Below, in pieces: positions 1 to 5,682 of a stretch of 8,168 bases of DNA. The position numbers were made by a program, and so were the translations under genes. Positions within the stretch are counted from its first letter, which is position 1; every line of letters starts with the position of its first letter. Origin of the DNA: DASSCW01 sp036555005 (GTDB lineage Bacteria; Chloroflexota; Limnocylindria; QHBO01); contig DATBME010000073.1 in NCBI GenBank assembly GCA_036555005.1, forward strand, positions 1-8,168, in the 5' to 3' direction. The notes beneath the pieces are model-generated. The model saw only the letters and a program-made list of their open reading frames with translations, did no database searches and had not been told where the DNA came from.

Positions 1-64
1 GGTAGCATCGGTCGCGGATCGTGATAGTCCGCTCGGCGTCTGCCAAATGGGGCAGGATTGCGCC

Positions 65-1450
65 GTGGCCCCGCCCTCGCTCATCTCGGCACTTCGCGAT
101 GCGGTGGGTGACGCCCACATCCTGACCGATGCGGACCTGCGGGCCGGCTACGAGCGCGACTGGACGGGCCGCTGGTCGGGACCCGCCGCGGCTGTGGTCC
201 GCCCCGATTCGACCGAGACTGTGGCTGCCGTGCTTGCCGCCTGCGGCGAGGCAGGCGCCGCCGTCATCCCGCAGGGTGGCAACACCGGGCTGGTCGGGGG
301 TTCCGTGCCGCGGCCCGCTGGCGATCGCGAGCAGGTGGTGCTGTCGCTCGCGCGCATGCGCGAGCTCGAGCCGGTGGAGGTGGCGGCCAGCGAGGTGACG
401 GTTCAGGCCGGCGCCACGCTCGGCGCCCTGCAGGAGCATGCGCGGCAGGCGGGCCTCCGGTTCGGCGTCGACCTTGGGGCGCGCGACAGCGCGACCATCG
501 GCGGCATGATCGCCACCAACGCCGGCGGGATGCAGGTCTTCCGGCATGGACCGATGCGGTCGCAGCTGATCGGGATCGAGGCGGTGACCGCCGACGGCTC
601 GATCCTGCGGCGGCTGCCGGGCCTGGTGAAGGACAACACCGGCTACCACCTGCCGTCGCTGCTGGCCGGCAGCGAGGGGACGCTGGCGATCGTCACGCGC
701 GCCAGGCTGCGGCTGCTGCCCCTGCGCCAGCGCCGGACCGCGGCGCTCGTGGCCGTCGATGACGCGAACGCGGCGGTCGAAGTGGCCGGGGCGCTGCGCC
801 GGGCACTGCCCGACCTGCTGGCCGCCGAGCTGATCTTCGATGACGGCCTGACGCTGGTGCTGGAGCATGCCGGTGCCGAGCGGCCGTTCCGCGAACGTCA
901 CCCGGCGTACGTCCTGACGGAGGCCGATGGCGCCGCCGATCCGTCGGACGCTGTGGTCGAGGCCATAGCCGATCTGCGCGACACGGTCCGGGATGTGGTG
1001 GTCGCCGGCGACCCCGCCGGGCGCGAGCGGCTGTGGCGCCTGCGGGAGCGGCATACCGAGGCGGTGAACGCCCGGGGCGTGCCACACAAGCTGGACGTCG
1101 CGGTCCCTGTCTCCCGCCTGGCGGCCTACGCCGACCAAGTGCGCGAGGCGATCCTGGCTGCGGCGCCGGACGCATCGGTCTACCTGTACGGCCATCTCCT
1201 CGACGGAAACCTGCATGTGAACGTACTCGGCCCAGCGCCCGAGGACGAGACGGTGGACGACCGCATCCTGGAGCTGGCGATCGCGATGGGCGGCACCATC
1301 AGCGCCGAGCACGGGATCGGGGTGGCGAAGGTCGGGTGGCTGGAGCGCGACCGGGGGGCAGCCGACGTGGCCGCCATGCGCGCCATCAAGCGGGCGCTGG
1401 ACCCCGGCTGGATGCTGAACCCGGGGGTCCTCCTCCCGCGCGAGGGCTAG
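65..1450 (+). CDS. FAD-linked D-2-hydroxyacid dehydrogenase (D-2-hydroxyglutarate / D-lactate dehydrogenase type)
   Basis: Flavoprotein of the vanillyl-alcohol-oxidase fold that oxidises a D-2-hydroxyacid to its 2-oxoacid. The N-terminal FAD domain shows PQGGNTGLVGG (residues 69-79), GGMIATNAGG (146-155) and LAGSEGT (200-206). The C-terminal half shows GHLLDGNLHVNV, SAEHGIG and a closing LDPGWMLNPG. H377, H384 and E415 match the metal ligands of D-2-hydroxyglutarate dehydrogenases. R327, T331 and K342 have the spacing of the substrate-carboxylate residues I recall from the human enzyme. GHLGDGNLH is the usual form, so Leu replaces a Gly here. Start: GTG 65 is preferred because GGCAGGA (51-57) lies 7 nt upstream. 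An in-frame ATG at 47 would add six residues but has neither an SD nor a -10 element at leaderless spacing. The length of 461 aa is normal for the family. Substrate choice between hydroxyglutarate, lactate and glycolate cannot be settled by reading. The TAG stop overlaps the stop of convergent modB. Confidence 0.92.
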   Translation: MAPPSLISALRDAVGDAHILTDADLRAGYERDWTGRWSGPAAAVVRPDSTETVAAVLAACGEAGAAVIPQGGNTGLVGGSVPRPAGDREQVVLSLARMRELEPVEVAASEVTVQAGATLGALQEHARQAGLRFGVDLGARDSATIGGMIATNAGGMQVFRHGPMRSQLIGIEAVTADGSILRRLPGLVKDNTGYHLPSLLAGSEGTLAIVTRARLRLLPLRQRRTAALVAVDDANAAVEVAGALRRALPDLLAAELIFDDGLTLVLEHAGAERPFRERHPAYVLTEADGAADPSDAVVEAIADLRDTVRDVVVAGDPAGRERLWRLRERHTEAVNARGVPHKLDVAVPVSRLAAYADQVREAILAAAPDASVYLYGHLLDGNLHVNVLGPAPEDETVDDRILELAIAMGGTISAEHGIGVAKVGWLERDRGAADVAAMRAIKRALDPGWMLNPGVLLPREG

Positions 1451-2253
1451 CCGAGTGACCTCAGCTCGCCGATGGGCCGGGCCGCGATCAACCGCACCCC
1501 CACCAACACCACGATGGCGGTGACGACCAGGATCACGGCGGCGGGCAGCGCCGCCTCTAGCCCGGCCTGGAACTCCGCGTAGACGAGCAGCGGCAGCGTC
1601 TGGGTGCGGCCCAGCACGTTCCCGGCGAACATGATGGTCGCCCCGAATTCGCCCAGTGCCCGCGCCCAGGCCGTGATGGCTCCGGCCGAGATGGCCCCGA
1701 CCGCGAGGGGTACGGACACATGCCGGACCACGGCCAGCTCGCTCGCGCCGTCGACCCGCGCCGCGTCCTCGCTCTCCGCGGGGACCGACGCGAAGCCCGT
1801 GCGTGTGGCGCGAACGTAGAACGGTGCCGAGACAAAGGTCTGGGCCAGGATCACGGCCAGGGTCGTGAAGGGCAGCTGCAGGCCGGCGTCCGACAGCCAG
1901 GCGCCGATCGGCCCGTTGCGGCCGAGCAGCAGCAGCAGCGCGAGTCCCGCGACCGCCGGCGGCAGCACGATCGGGAGGTCGATGATCGCCTCCAGCCAAC
2001 GAGGGGCCGGCAGCCGGCCGTGTGCCAGCAGCCAGGCCAGCGGCGTGCCCATGATGACCGACAGCGAGAGCGAGATCGCGGTGGTGATGAGGCTCAGCAC
2101 CAGCGCGTCGAGCACCGGGCCCTGCCAGCTGCCGGCCTCGAAGCTGCCGATCCCACGCAGCAGAAGGGCCAGCACCGGAAGGCCGAGCAGGAGCAGCAGC
2201 AGAACCGCAAGCACCACCGCCACCGAAGTGGCAATACGATCGGAGCCCGGCAT
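1447..2253 (-). CDS. modB: Molybdate ABC transporter permease ModB
   Basis: Inner-membrane permease of a molybdate (possibly tungstate) importer, 268 aa, the usual family length. Hydrophobic spans lie near residues 8-33, 50-75, 90-111, 130-150, 185-205 and 237-257. The cytoplasmic EAA loop that docks the ATPase is seen at 162-182 (EDAARVDGAS, then HVSVPL). IDLPIVLPPAVAGLALL (91-107) and GEFGATIMFAGN with RTQTLPL (201-222) are typical of ModB rather than of sulfate CysT/CysW. ATG 2253 lies two bases after the modA stop, so the two genes are probably translationally coupled. It is the last gene of its operon: its TAG stop lies within the CTAG at 1447-1450 that also holds the stop of the convergent dehydrogenase. 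No modC follows, so the partner ATPase must be encoded elsewhere. Confidence 0.95.
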   Translation of the reverse strand: MPGSDRIATSVAVVLAVLLLLLLGLPVLALLLRGIGSFEAGSWQGPVLDALVLSLITTAISLSLSVIMGTPLAWLLAHGRLPAPRWLEAIIDLPIVLPPAVAGLALLLLLGRNGPIGAWLSDAGLQLPFTTLAVILAQTFVSAPFYVRATRTGFASVPAESEDAARVDGASELAVVRHVSVPLAVGAISAGAITAWARALGEFGATIMFAGNVLGRTQTLPLLVYAEFQAGLEAALPAAVILVVTAIVVLVGVRLIAARPIGELRSLG

Positions 2254-2255
2254 CG

Positions 2256-3041
2256 CTACGTCGCCGGCGGCGGGATGAAGCCGAACGAGTCGAAGATCGC
2301 CTGCGCCTGATCGTCCACCAGCCAGTCCAGGAAATCCTGCGCCGCCACTGGCGGGTCATCGCCCACCACGGCGCCGGCATAGGTCGCCTCGGCGGCAGCC
2401 TCCCCCGGAAGGGCTACTTCGGCAACGTCGTCGGACGAGGCCGCATCCGTCTCATAGACGAACGCGGCGTCACCCTCGCCCAGCTCGATCTTGGTCAGGA
2501 CGGCGCGGACGTTGTCCTCGCGGCTGGCGATGGCGGCCTCCACGGCAGCCGCATAGTCTGGCGGCGCGTCGGGCAAGGCAGCCAGGTTGCCGATGGTCTC
2601 CTCCGCGTAGGTGGTGATCGGCACGTCCTCGCCGGCCGCGATGATCGTGACATCACCACTGGCCAGGTCGGTCCAGCCGCCAACGCCCGCCGGGTTGTTC
2701 CTCGGCACGATCAGAGTGACCAGGTTGGCGGTGTAGACCAGGGGAGTGCCGGCCAGCCCGGCGTCGCGGAGCTCCTGGGGATTGGTGGTGTCGGCGGCCA
2801 GGAAGATGTCGGCCGGTGCACCCTCCTCGATCTGCGTTCGCAGCGTGCTGGTGGCGTCATAGGCCGGCACAAGCTGCACCTCGGGGTGATCCTCCTCATA
2901 CACGCTGATCAGCTCGTCCAGCACGTCCTGCAGGGAAGCGGCGGCGTACACGTTCAGCTCGGTTGGCTCGGCCGGTGCTGCGGTGCAGGCCGCCATCGCG
3001 AGAAGCAGCGCGAGGCTGAGGACGAGGAGGCGGAGACTCAT
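2256..3041 (-). CDS. modA: Molybdate-binding periplasmic lipoprotein ModA
   Basis: Extracytoplasmic substrate-binding protein that captures molybdate and delivers it to ModB. The N-terminus is a lipoprotein signal: a hydrophobic stretch (4-15), then AMAAC with C19 as the probable lipidated cysteine (the -3 residue is Met, slightly off the lipobox consensus). ModA hallmarks follow: VYAAASLQDVLDEL (31-44, S36), ATSTLRTQIEEGAPADIFLAAD (63-84, S65), the VPITTYAEE segment near 140-148, and GEGDAAFVYETDA (188-200), whose Tyr corresponds to an oxyanion-site residue in known ModA proteins. The length of 261 aa is typical. The start ATG 3041 overlaps the TGA of the upstream regulator (ATGA), and the stop is 2 nt from modB, so the three genes form one operon. 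Tungstate binding cannot be excluded. Confidence 0.95.
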   Translation of the reverse strand: MSLRLLVLSLALLLAMAACTAAPAEPTELNVYAAASLQDVLDELISVYEEDHPEVQLVPAYDATSTLRTQIEEGAPADIFLAADTTNPQELRDAGLAGTPLVYTANLVTLIVPRNNPAGVGGWTDLASGDVTIIAAGEDVPITTYAEETIGNLAALPDAPPDYAAAVEAAIASREDNVRAVLTKIELGEGDAAFVYETDAASSDDVAEVALPGEAAAEATYAGAVVGDDPPVAAQDFLDWLVDDQAQAIFDSFGFIPPPAT

Positions 3042-3433
3042 GAGGGGATCTCGACGATCACGTTGGTGGCCTTCACCACGCAGAGGACCTCCGTCCCCTG
3101 GCGCAGGTCGAGCTCGTCGGCGGCCTCCCGGGTCATCAGGCTCACCAGCCGATGCGGCCCGGCCGCCACTTCGACGACGGCGGCAACCCCATCACGATCG
3201 ACGCGGGTCACGGTGCCGGGAAACTGGTTGCGCGCCGACTGCGCCTTGATGGGCCGATCCGCCCGCGCAGCCCTGCGCGCATCCAGCAGCCGTCGCAGCT
3301 CCGCCAGCGGCACCTGTCGCTGGCCCGATGGTGTCCGTGTCAGCGCGATCTTGCCTTCATCGCCCCAGCGCCGAACCGTTTCCACGCCCACCCCCAGCAG
3401 TTCGGCCGCCTCGCCAATACGCAGCATCTTCAT
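3038..3433 (-). CDS. HTH (MerR/excisionase-like) + TOBE molybdate-responsive regulator
   Basis: Small two-domain protein, 131 aa. Residues 1-50 form a MerR/excisionase-type winged helix (LRIGEAAELLGVGVETVRRW, then the wing near RTPSGQRQVP). Residues about 66-130 form a single TOBE/Mop oxyanion-binding domain (SARNQFPGTVTRVDRDG, then LVSLMTREAADEL and VVKATNVIVEIP). Mop/TOBE domains bind molybdate or tungstate, so the protein is probably a functional analogue of ModE and a local regulator of the modAB genes it precedes. The start is well bounded: an in-frame TGA lies five codons upstream of ATG 3433, leaving only that ATG or the one two codons later (3427). No SD is visible at normal distance. 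Its 3' end overlaps modA by 4 nt. Whether it activates or represses is not visible. Confidence 0.9.
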   Translation of the reverse strand: MKMLRIGEAAELLGVGVETVRRWGDEGKIALTRTPSGQRQVPLAELRRLLDARRAARADRPIKAQSARNQFPGTVTRVDRDGVAAVVEVAAGPHRLVSLMTREAADELDLRQGTEVLCVVKATNVIVEIPS

Positions 3434-3513
3434 AACTAGAGATTCTCATGGGATTCCTCATTCATGTCTAGACACGGGATATCGGCGCGAATCGTGCGCT
3501 AGCCTAGGGGCCG
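3434..3513. promoter_or_regulatory. Divergent control region of the mod operon and the PPOX gene
   Basis: This 80-bp gap separates two outward-reading genes and is distinctly more AT-rich than the coding sequence around it. It contains a near-direct repeat, GATTCTCAT (3441-3449) and GATTCCTCAT (3452-3461), spaced 11 bp or about one helical turn. GAGATTCTC (3440-3448) is an inverted repeat, and TGTCTAGACA (3465-3474) is a perfect 10-bp palindrome. GCTAGC and CCTAGG overlap at 3498-3508. The plus strand reads TAGCCT (3500-3505), a -10-like element 8 nt before ATG 3514. The minus strand reads TAGGCT (3506-3501), which could start the mod operon with a leader of roughly 60 nt. The repeats are the best candidates for the regulator's operator, which is inference. 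Confidence 0.5.
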
Positions 3514-4020
3514 ATGTTCGAGACCGTTGCGGAGCTCGCCGAGCTGGATGCCATGTTCAAGGCGCACCTGGCCAAGGCCAATCCCCACATGCTGGGGATC
3601 GTCACGCCGGAGCGCCGGGTGAACGCCCGGCAGGTTACGAAGTACCTGGTGGGCACCAGGCACGTGGCCTTCGCCACGGTCAACGCGAAGGGAGAGCCGC
3701 GCGTCTCGCCCCTCGACAGCCTCTTCATCCACGGCCGCTTCACGCTGAGCACCGGCGGGGCGGCCACCAAGCTGAAGCACCTGCGCCGCAACCCGGCATG
3801 CTCGGCGGTGCACGTCGACGGTGACCGCATCGCGGTGGCGGTCAACGGCACGGTGGAATGGATCGGCCGCGACCACTCCGACCACGACGAGATCCACCGC
3901 ACCTGGAGCGAGACCTACGGGTCGGATCCGTACAGCTGGGGCGACGGGATCGTCTTCTTCCGGGTCCAGCCGCAGTCGATGTGGGCCTACGCCTTCCATC
4001 CGGAGGAGTTTCCGGAGTAG
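3514..4020 (+). CDS. Pyridoxamine 5'-phosphate oxidase-fold (PPOX) flavin/F420-type protein
   Basis: 168-aa protein with the split beta-barrel fold used by FMN- and F420-dependent oxidoreductases. The core runs from YLVGTRHVAFATVNAKGEPRVSPL (44-67, written here in part: AFATVNAKGEPRVSPL) through FIHGRFTLST (71-80) and KLKHLRRNPACSAVH (86-100) to VNGTVEWIG (110-118). This strand pattern and the turn after 'GEPRVSPL' are family-typical. The C-terminal part (about 128-168, rich in Trp and Tyr, ending SMWAYAFHPEEFPE) resembles PPOX proteins of actinobacteria and Chloroflexota. Substrate and cofactor are not determinable. ATG 3514 has AGGGG only 3 nt upstream, too close for a good SD, and TAGCCT 8 nt upstream, so a leaderless transcript is plausible. 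It is divergent from the molybdate operon. A functional link with molybdenum is not evident. Confidence 0.82.
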   Translation: MFETVAELAELDAMFKAHLAKANPHMLGIVTPERRVNARQVTKYLVGTRHVAFATVNAKGEPRVSPLDSLFIHGRFTLSTGGAATKLKHLRRNPACSAVHVDGDRIAVAVNGTVEWIGRDHSDHDEIHRTWSETYGSDPYSWGDGIVFFRVQPQSMWAYAFHPEEFPE

Positions 4021-4072
4021 ATCCGATTGCCGGATAGCCCGCTGAGCCGCCAGGCGGCGGGCGCGGGACGTG
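4021..4072. terminator. Possible bidirectional terminator between convergent genes
   Basis: The 52-bp gap between two convergent stops contains two small inverted repeats. ATCCG (4021-4025) and CGGAT (4031-4035) form a 5-bp stem. GCCCGC (4037-4042) and GCGGGC (4057-4062) form a 6-bp outer stem enclosing a further GCC/GGC pairing. No T-tract follows on either strand, so this is not a canonical intrinsic terminator. The position alone makes a termination role plausible. Confidence 0.3.
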
Positions 4073-5437
4073 TCAGCCGAGCTCTTTGTGGGCCTGGATG
4101 AAGAGCGAGCCCATCACCCGCGCCACGGTGGGGAAGGCGTGGATGGTGTCGGCCAGCACCGACAGCGGCGTCTGCAGCTTCACCGCCAGCACCGCCTCGT
4201 GGATCGTCTCGCTCACGCCCGGCCCGGCCATGAAAACGCCGACCAGGGTCCGCCGGTGGCGGTCCACCACGATCGTCACGTGCCCCGCCGCCTCGCTCAC
4301 CTGGCCGCGGGCCGCCTTCGCCAGGTCCTGGCTGAACTCCTGCGCGTCGATGCCCTTCTCCTGCGCCTGCTCGACCATCAGCCCGGTGGATGAGGTCTCC
4401 GGATCGGTGTAGGTGGCGCGCGGGATCGCCGAATGATCCGGCTTGACGTCGTCGCCAAGGGCAATGCGGACGGCCAGCTCGCCCTGGTAATGGGCCGTGT
4501 GGGTATGCAGCTCGGGACCCGCCACGTCGCCGGCAACGTAGACGTTGGGCGCGATCCGCAGCCGGTCGTCGACCTCGACACGCCCGTTCTCCGCCTCGAT
4601 GCCAATGGCACCCAGGTTGAGCCGATCGAGCGGGATGTCACGGCCGACCGTCATCAGCAGCGCAGCGCCCTCGGCGGTGGTGCCGTCCGACAGCTCCACG
4701 ACGTGGCGGCCGCGCTCGCCCGCGCCGGCGCGAATGGCCTCCGCCCTGGCGTTCAGGCGAATGTCGACCCCGTCGCGCCGAAGCCCTTCGGCCAGGAAGT
4801 GCGAGCTGCGCGGGTGCTCGCGGTCGTGGATGCGATCCCGCGGGTGGACGATCGTGACCGGCACGCCATAGCGGGCGTAGACCTGGCCGAGCTCCATCCC
4901 GCTCGGGCCACCCCCCAGCACCACTACCCCATCGGGCAGCTCGCGCAGCGAGGTCCCCTCGCGGTTGGTCCAGTGCCCGGCCGCGTCCAGCCCGGGCAGC
5001 GACGGGATGCGGGAGTGCGAGCCGACGGCCAGCACCACGGTGCCGGCCTCCATTGCGCGCGTCTCGCCCGAGGGCTCGCGCACCTCGATCGTCAGCGGAT
5101 CCGTCCCGGTGAAGCGCGCCTCGCCGCGAATCGGCGTGGCCCCGGCCTTGCGCAGCGCCCGGAAGTGGCTGGTGTCGTCCGGGTACTCCCGATCCACGCG
5201 GTTGATCATGTAGTCGCGAAAGGCCGATGCCTTCGACCACCCGTAGTCGCCGCCACCGTGATGGATCGCCGCGGCGTGCAGCAGTGCCTTCGACGGCATG
5301 CACTGCCAGAACGGGCAGCCGCCGCCGAACAGGTCGCGCTCGATGATCGCCACCGAGGCGCCACGCTCGCAGCCCTCGTAGGCCGCCGACTCGCCGGCGG
5401 CGCCGGCGCCGATGATGACCAGGTCGTATCGGTCCAT
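4073..5437 (-). CDS. FAD/NAD(P)-dependent pyridine nucleotide-disulfide oxidoreductase (MerA/Lpd-like, noncanonical)
   Basis: Class I flavoprotein disulfide reductase architecture, 454 aa. It has an FAD Rossmann motif GAGAAG (10-15), a redox-disulfide motif GGGCPFWQCMPSK (38-50, C41 and C46 in the usual C-x4-C spacing), a second Rossmann motif GGGPSG (175-180), the FAD motif NVYVAGDVAG (298-307, D304) and a C-terminal dimerisation domain from about 337. The residue after the second beta strand of the nucleotide domain is H198-P-R rather than Glu, which weakly suggests NADPH over NADH. The C-terminal active-site motif normally reads HxHPT..E; here it is IHAFPTVAR (432-440), so the catalytic His-Glu pair is absent. 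This makes true lipoamide or glutathione reductase activity unlikely. The start ATG 5437 is chosen because the FAD fold begins there; TATGCT lies 8 nt upstream and there is no SD. Upstream in-frame sequence is Arg/Gly-rich and looks non-coding. The substrate is unknown. Confidence 0.9.
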   Translation of the reverse strand: MDRYDLVIIGAGAAGESAAYEGCERGASVAIIERDLFGGGCPFWQCMPSKALLHAAAIHHGGGDYGWSKASAFRDYMINRVDREYPDDTSHFRALRKAGATPIRGEARFTGTDPLTIEVREPSGETRAMEAGTVVLAVGSHSRIPSLPGLDAAGHWTNREGTSLRELPDGVVVLGGGPSGMELGQVYARYGVPVTIVHPRDRIHDREHPRSSHFLAEGLRRDGVDIRLNARAEAIRAGAGERGRHVVELSDGTTAEGAALLMTVGRDIPLDRLNLGAIGIEAENGRVEVDDRLRIAPNVYVAGDVAGPELHTHTAHYQGELAVRIALGDDVKPDHSAIPRATYTDPETSSTGLMVEQAQEKGIDAQEFSQDLAKAARGQVSEAAGHVTIVVDRHRRTLVGVFMAGPGVSETIHEAVLAVKLQTPLSVLADTIHAFPTVARVMGSLFIQAHKELG

Positions 5438-5445
5438 GGGCCGGA

Positions 5446-5451
5446 AGCATA
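5446..5451 (-). promoter_or_regulatory. -10-like element TATGCT for a leaderless oxidoreductase mRNA
   Basis: On the minus strand TATGCT sits 8 nt before ATG 5437. No purine-rich SD is present and no convincing -35 lies 17 bp upstream. This matches the spacing seen at other SD-less starts in the window (3514, 5500, 7831). Confidence 0.4.
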
Positions 5452-5483
5452 GGGAAGGAGTGGCGCCACCGGAGCGCGGCGCG

Positions 5484-5489
5484 TACACT
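5484..5489 (+). promoter_or_regulatory. -10-like element TACACT for the DUF4395 leader transcript
   Basis: TACACT lies 10 nt before ATG 5500, the start of a 25-codon upstream ORF without an SD. A transcript starting at or just before 5500 would carry the whole leader described below. The -35 region is unconvincing, so this is a spacing-based call. Confidence 0.35.
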
Positions 5490-5499
5490 TCGCCGCCTG

Positions 5500-5577
5500 A
5501 TGGTGTGCGCCACCGACCTGCTCCGCCGGCTCGAGGGTGAGCCTTGCATTTGTACGCGGCGGGGAGCCGCCGCGTAA
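5500..5577 (+). CDS. Putative Cys-containing leader peptide (uORF) upstream of the DUF4395 gene
   Basis: A 25-codon ORF from ATG to TAA. Its C-terminal half reads EPCICTRRGAAA, and a further Cys codon is the third codon. The Cys codons are TGC 5506, TGC 5545 and TGT 5551. There is no SD, but TACACT lies 10 nt upstream, consistent with leaderless translation. The second member of the C-I-C pair (TGT 5551-5553) directly abuts, and by one base enters, a perfect hairpin at 5553-5576, and the stop codon falls at the hairpin's end. That geometry is typical of attenuator leader peptides. Cys-rich leaderless uORFs are known to control sulfur and cysteine genes in mycobacteria. Assigning this one to that class is my inference. 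The 'TRRGAAA' tail is partly dictated by the hairpin sequence. A 25-codon ORF can occur by chance in such GC-rich DNA, so confidence rests on the arrangement. Confidence 0.55.
   Translation: MVCATDLLRRLEGEPCICTRRGAAA
5553..5576 (+). promoter_or_regulatory. Perfect 10-bp hairpin overlapping the end of the uORF
   Basis: TACGCGGCGG (5553-5562) and CCGCCGCGTA (5567-5576) are exact reverse complements around a GGAG loop (5563-5566). The hairpin covers the last codons and most of the stop of the uORF, so a translating ribosome must melt it. No U-run follows, so it does not look like an intrinsic terminator. Confidence 0.7.
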
Positions 5578-5584
5578 CTGCGCC

Positions 5585-5606
5585 TGGTGCCGCCCCTGCG
5601 GCACCA
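5585..5606 (+). repeat. Second 9-bp inverted repeat in the DUF4395 leader
   Basis: TGGTGCCGC (5585-5593) and GCGGCACCA (5598-5606) are exact reverse complements around CCCT. The repeat begins 7 nt after the uORF stop, so it would be under a ribosome paused at the stop. Flanking CCTGG (5583-5587) and CCAGG (5610-5614) offer an alternative pairing. It could be a structural spacer, a pause site or a protein operator. Confidence 0.55.
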
Positions 5607-5630
5607 CCCACCAGGACGAATCGCGCACCC

Positions 5631-5677
5631 GGCTCCTCGCAACCGCCCGTTCGTGGCATGCCTGCCCTCGAGGAGCT
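5631..5677 (+). promoter_or_regulatory. SD-sequestering stem of the DUF4395 gene
   Basis: The strong SD GAGGAG (5670-5675), 7 nt before ATG 5683, lies inside CGAGGAGC (5669-5676). That is the exact reverse complement of GCTCCTCG (5632-5639), with an added G-U pair 5631/5677. The loop is 29 nt. If formed, the stem hides the entire SD. The same anti-SD segment (5631-5638) can instead pair with GGGGAGCC (5561-5568) of the upstream hairpin through eight pairs, one of them a G-U wobble, giving mutually exclusive states. Confidence 0.5.
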
Positions 5678-5682
5678 TCCAG

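Noticed and set aside
1924..1940. CAG/AGC trinucleotide run, and a similar one near 2185-2202
   Set aside because: These encode Leu-rich membrane segments of ModB on the minus strand. They are codon repetition, not a regulatory or mobile repeat.
4037..4062. Strong intrinsic terminator
   Set aside because: The stem is short, has bulges and lacks a T-tract on either strand. I kept it only as a low-confidence terminator.
4433..5452. Plus-strand 339-codon frame antisense to the oxidoreductase
   Set aside because: Low-complexity composition, no family motif, no start signal. The opposite strand holds an unmistakable flavoprotein.
5587..5682. Upstream in-frame start for DUF4395 at ATG 5587
   Set aside because: That ATG has no SD and lies inside a hairpin. 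ATG 5683 has GAGGAG at 7 nt, and the family-typical sequence begins shortly after it.
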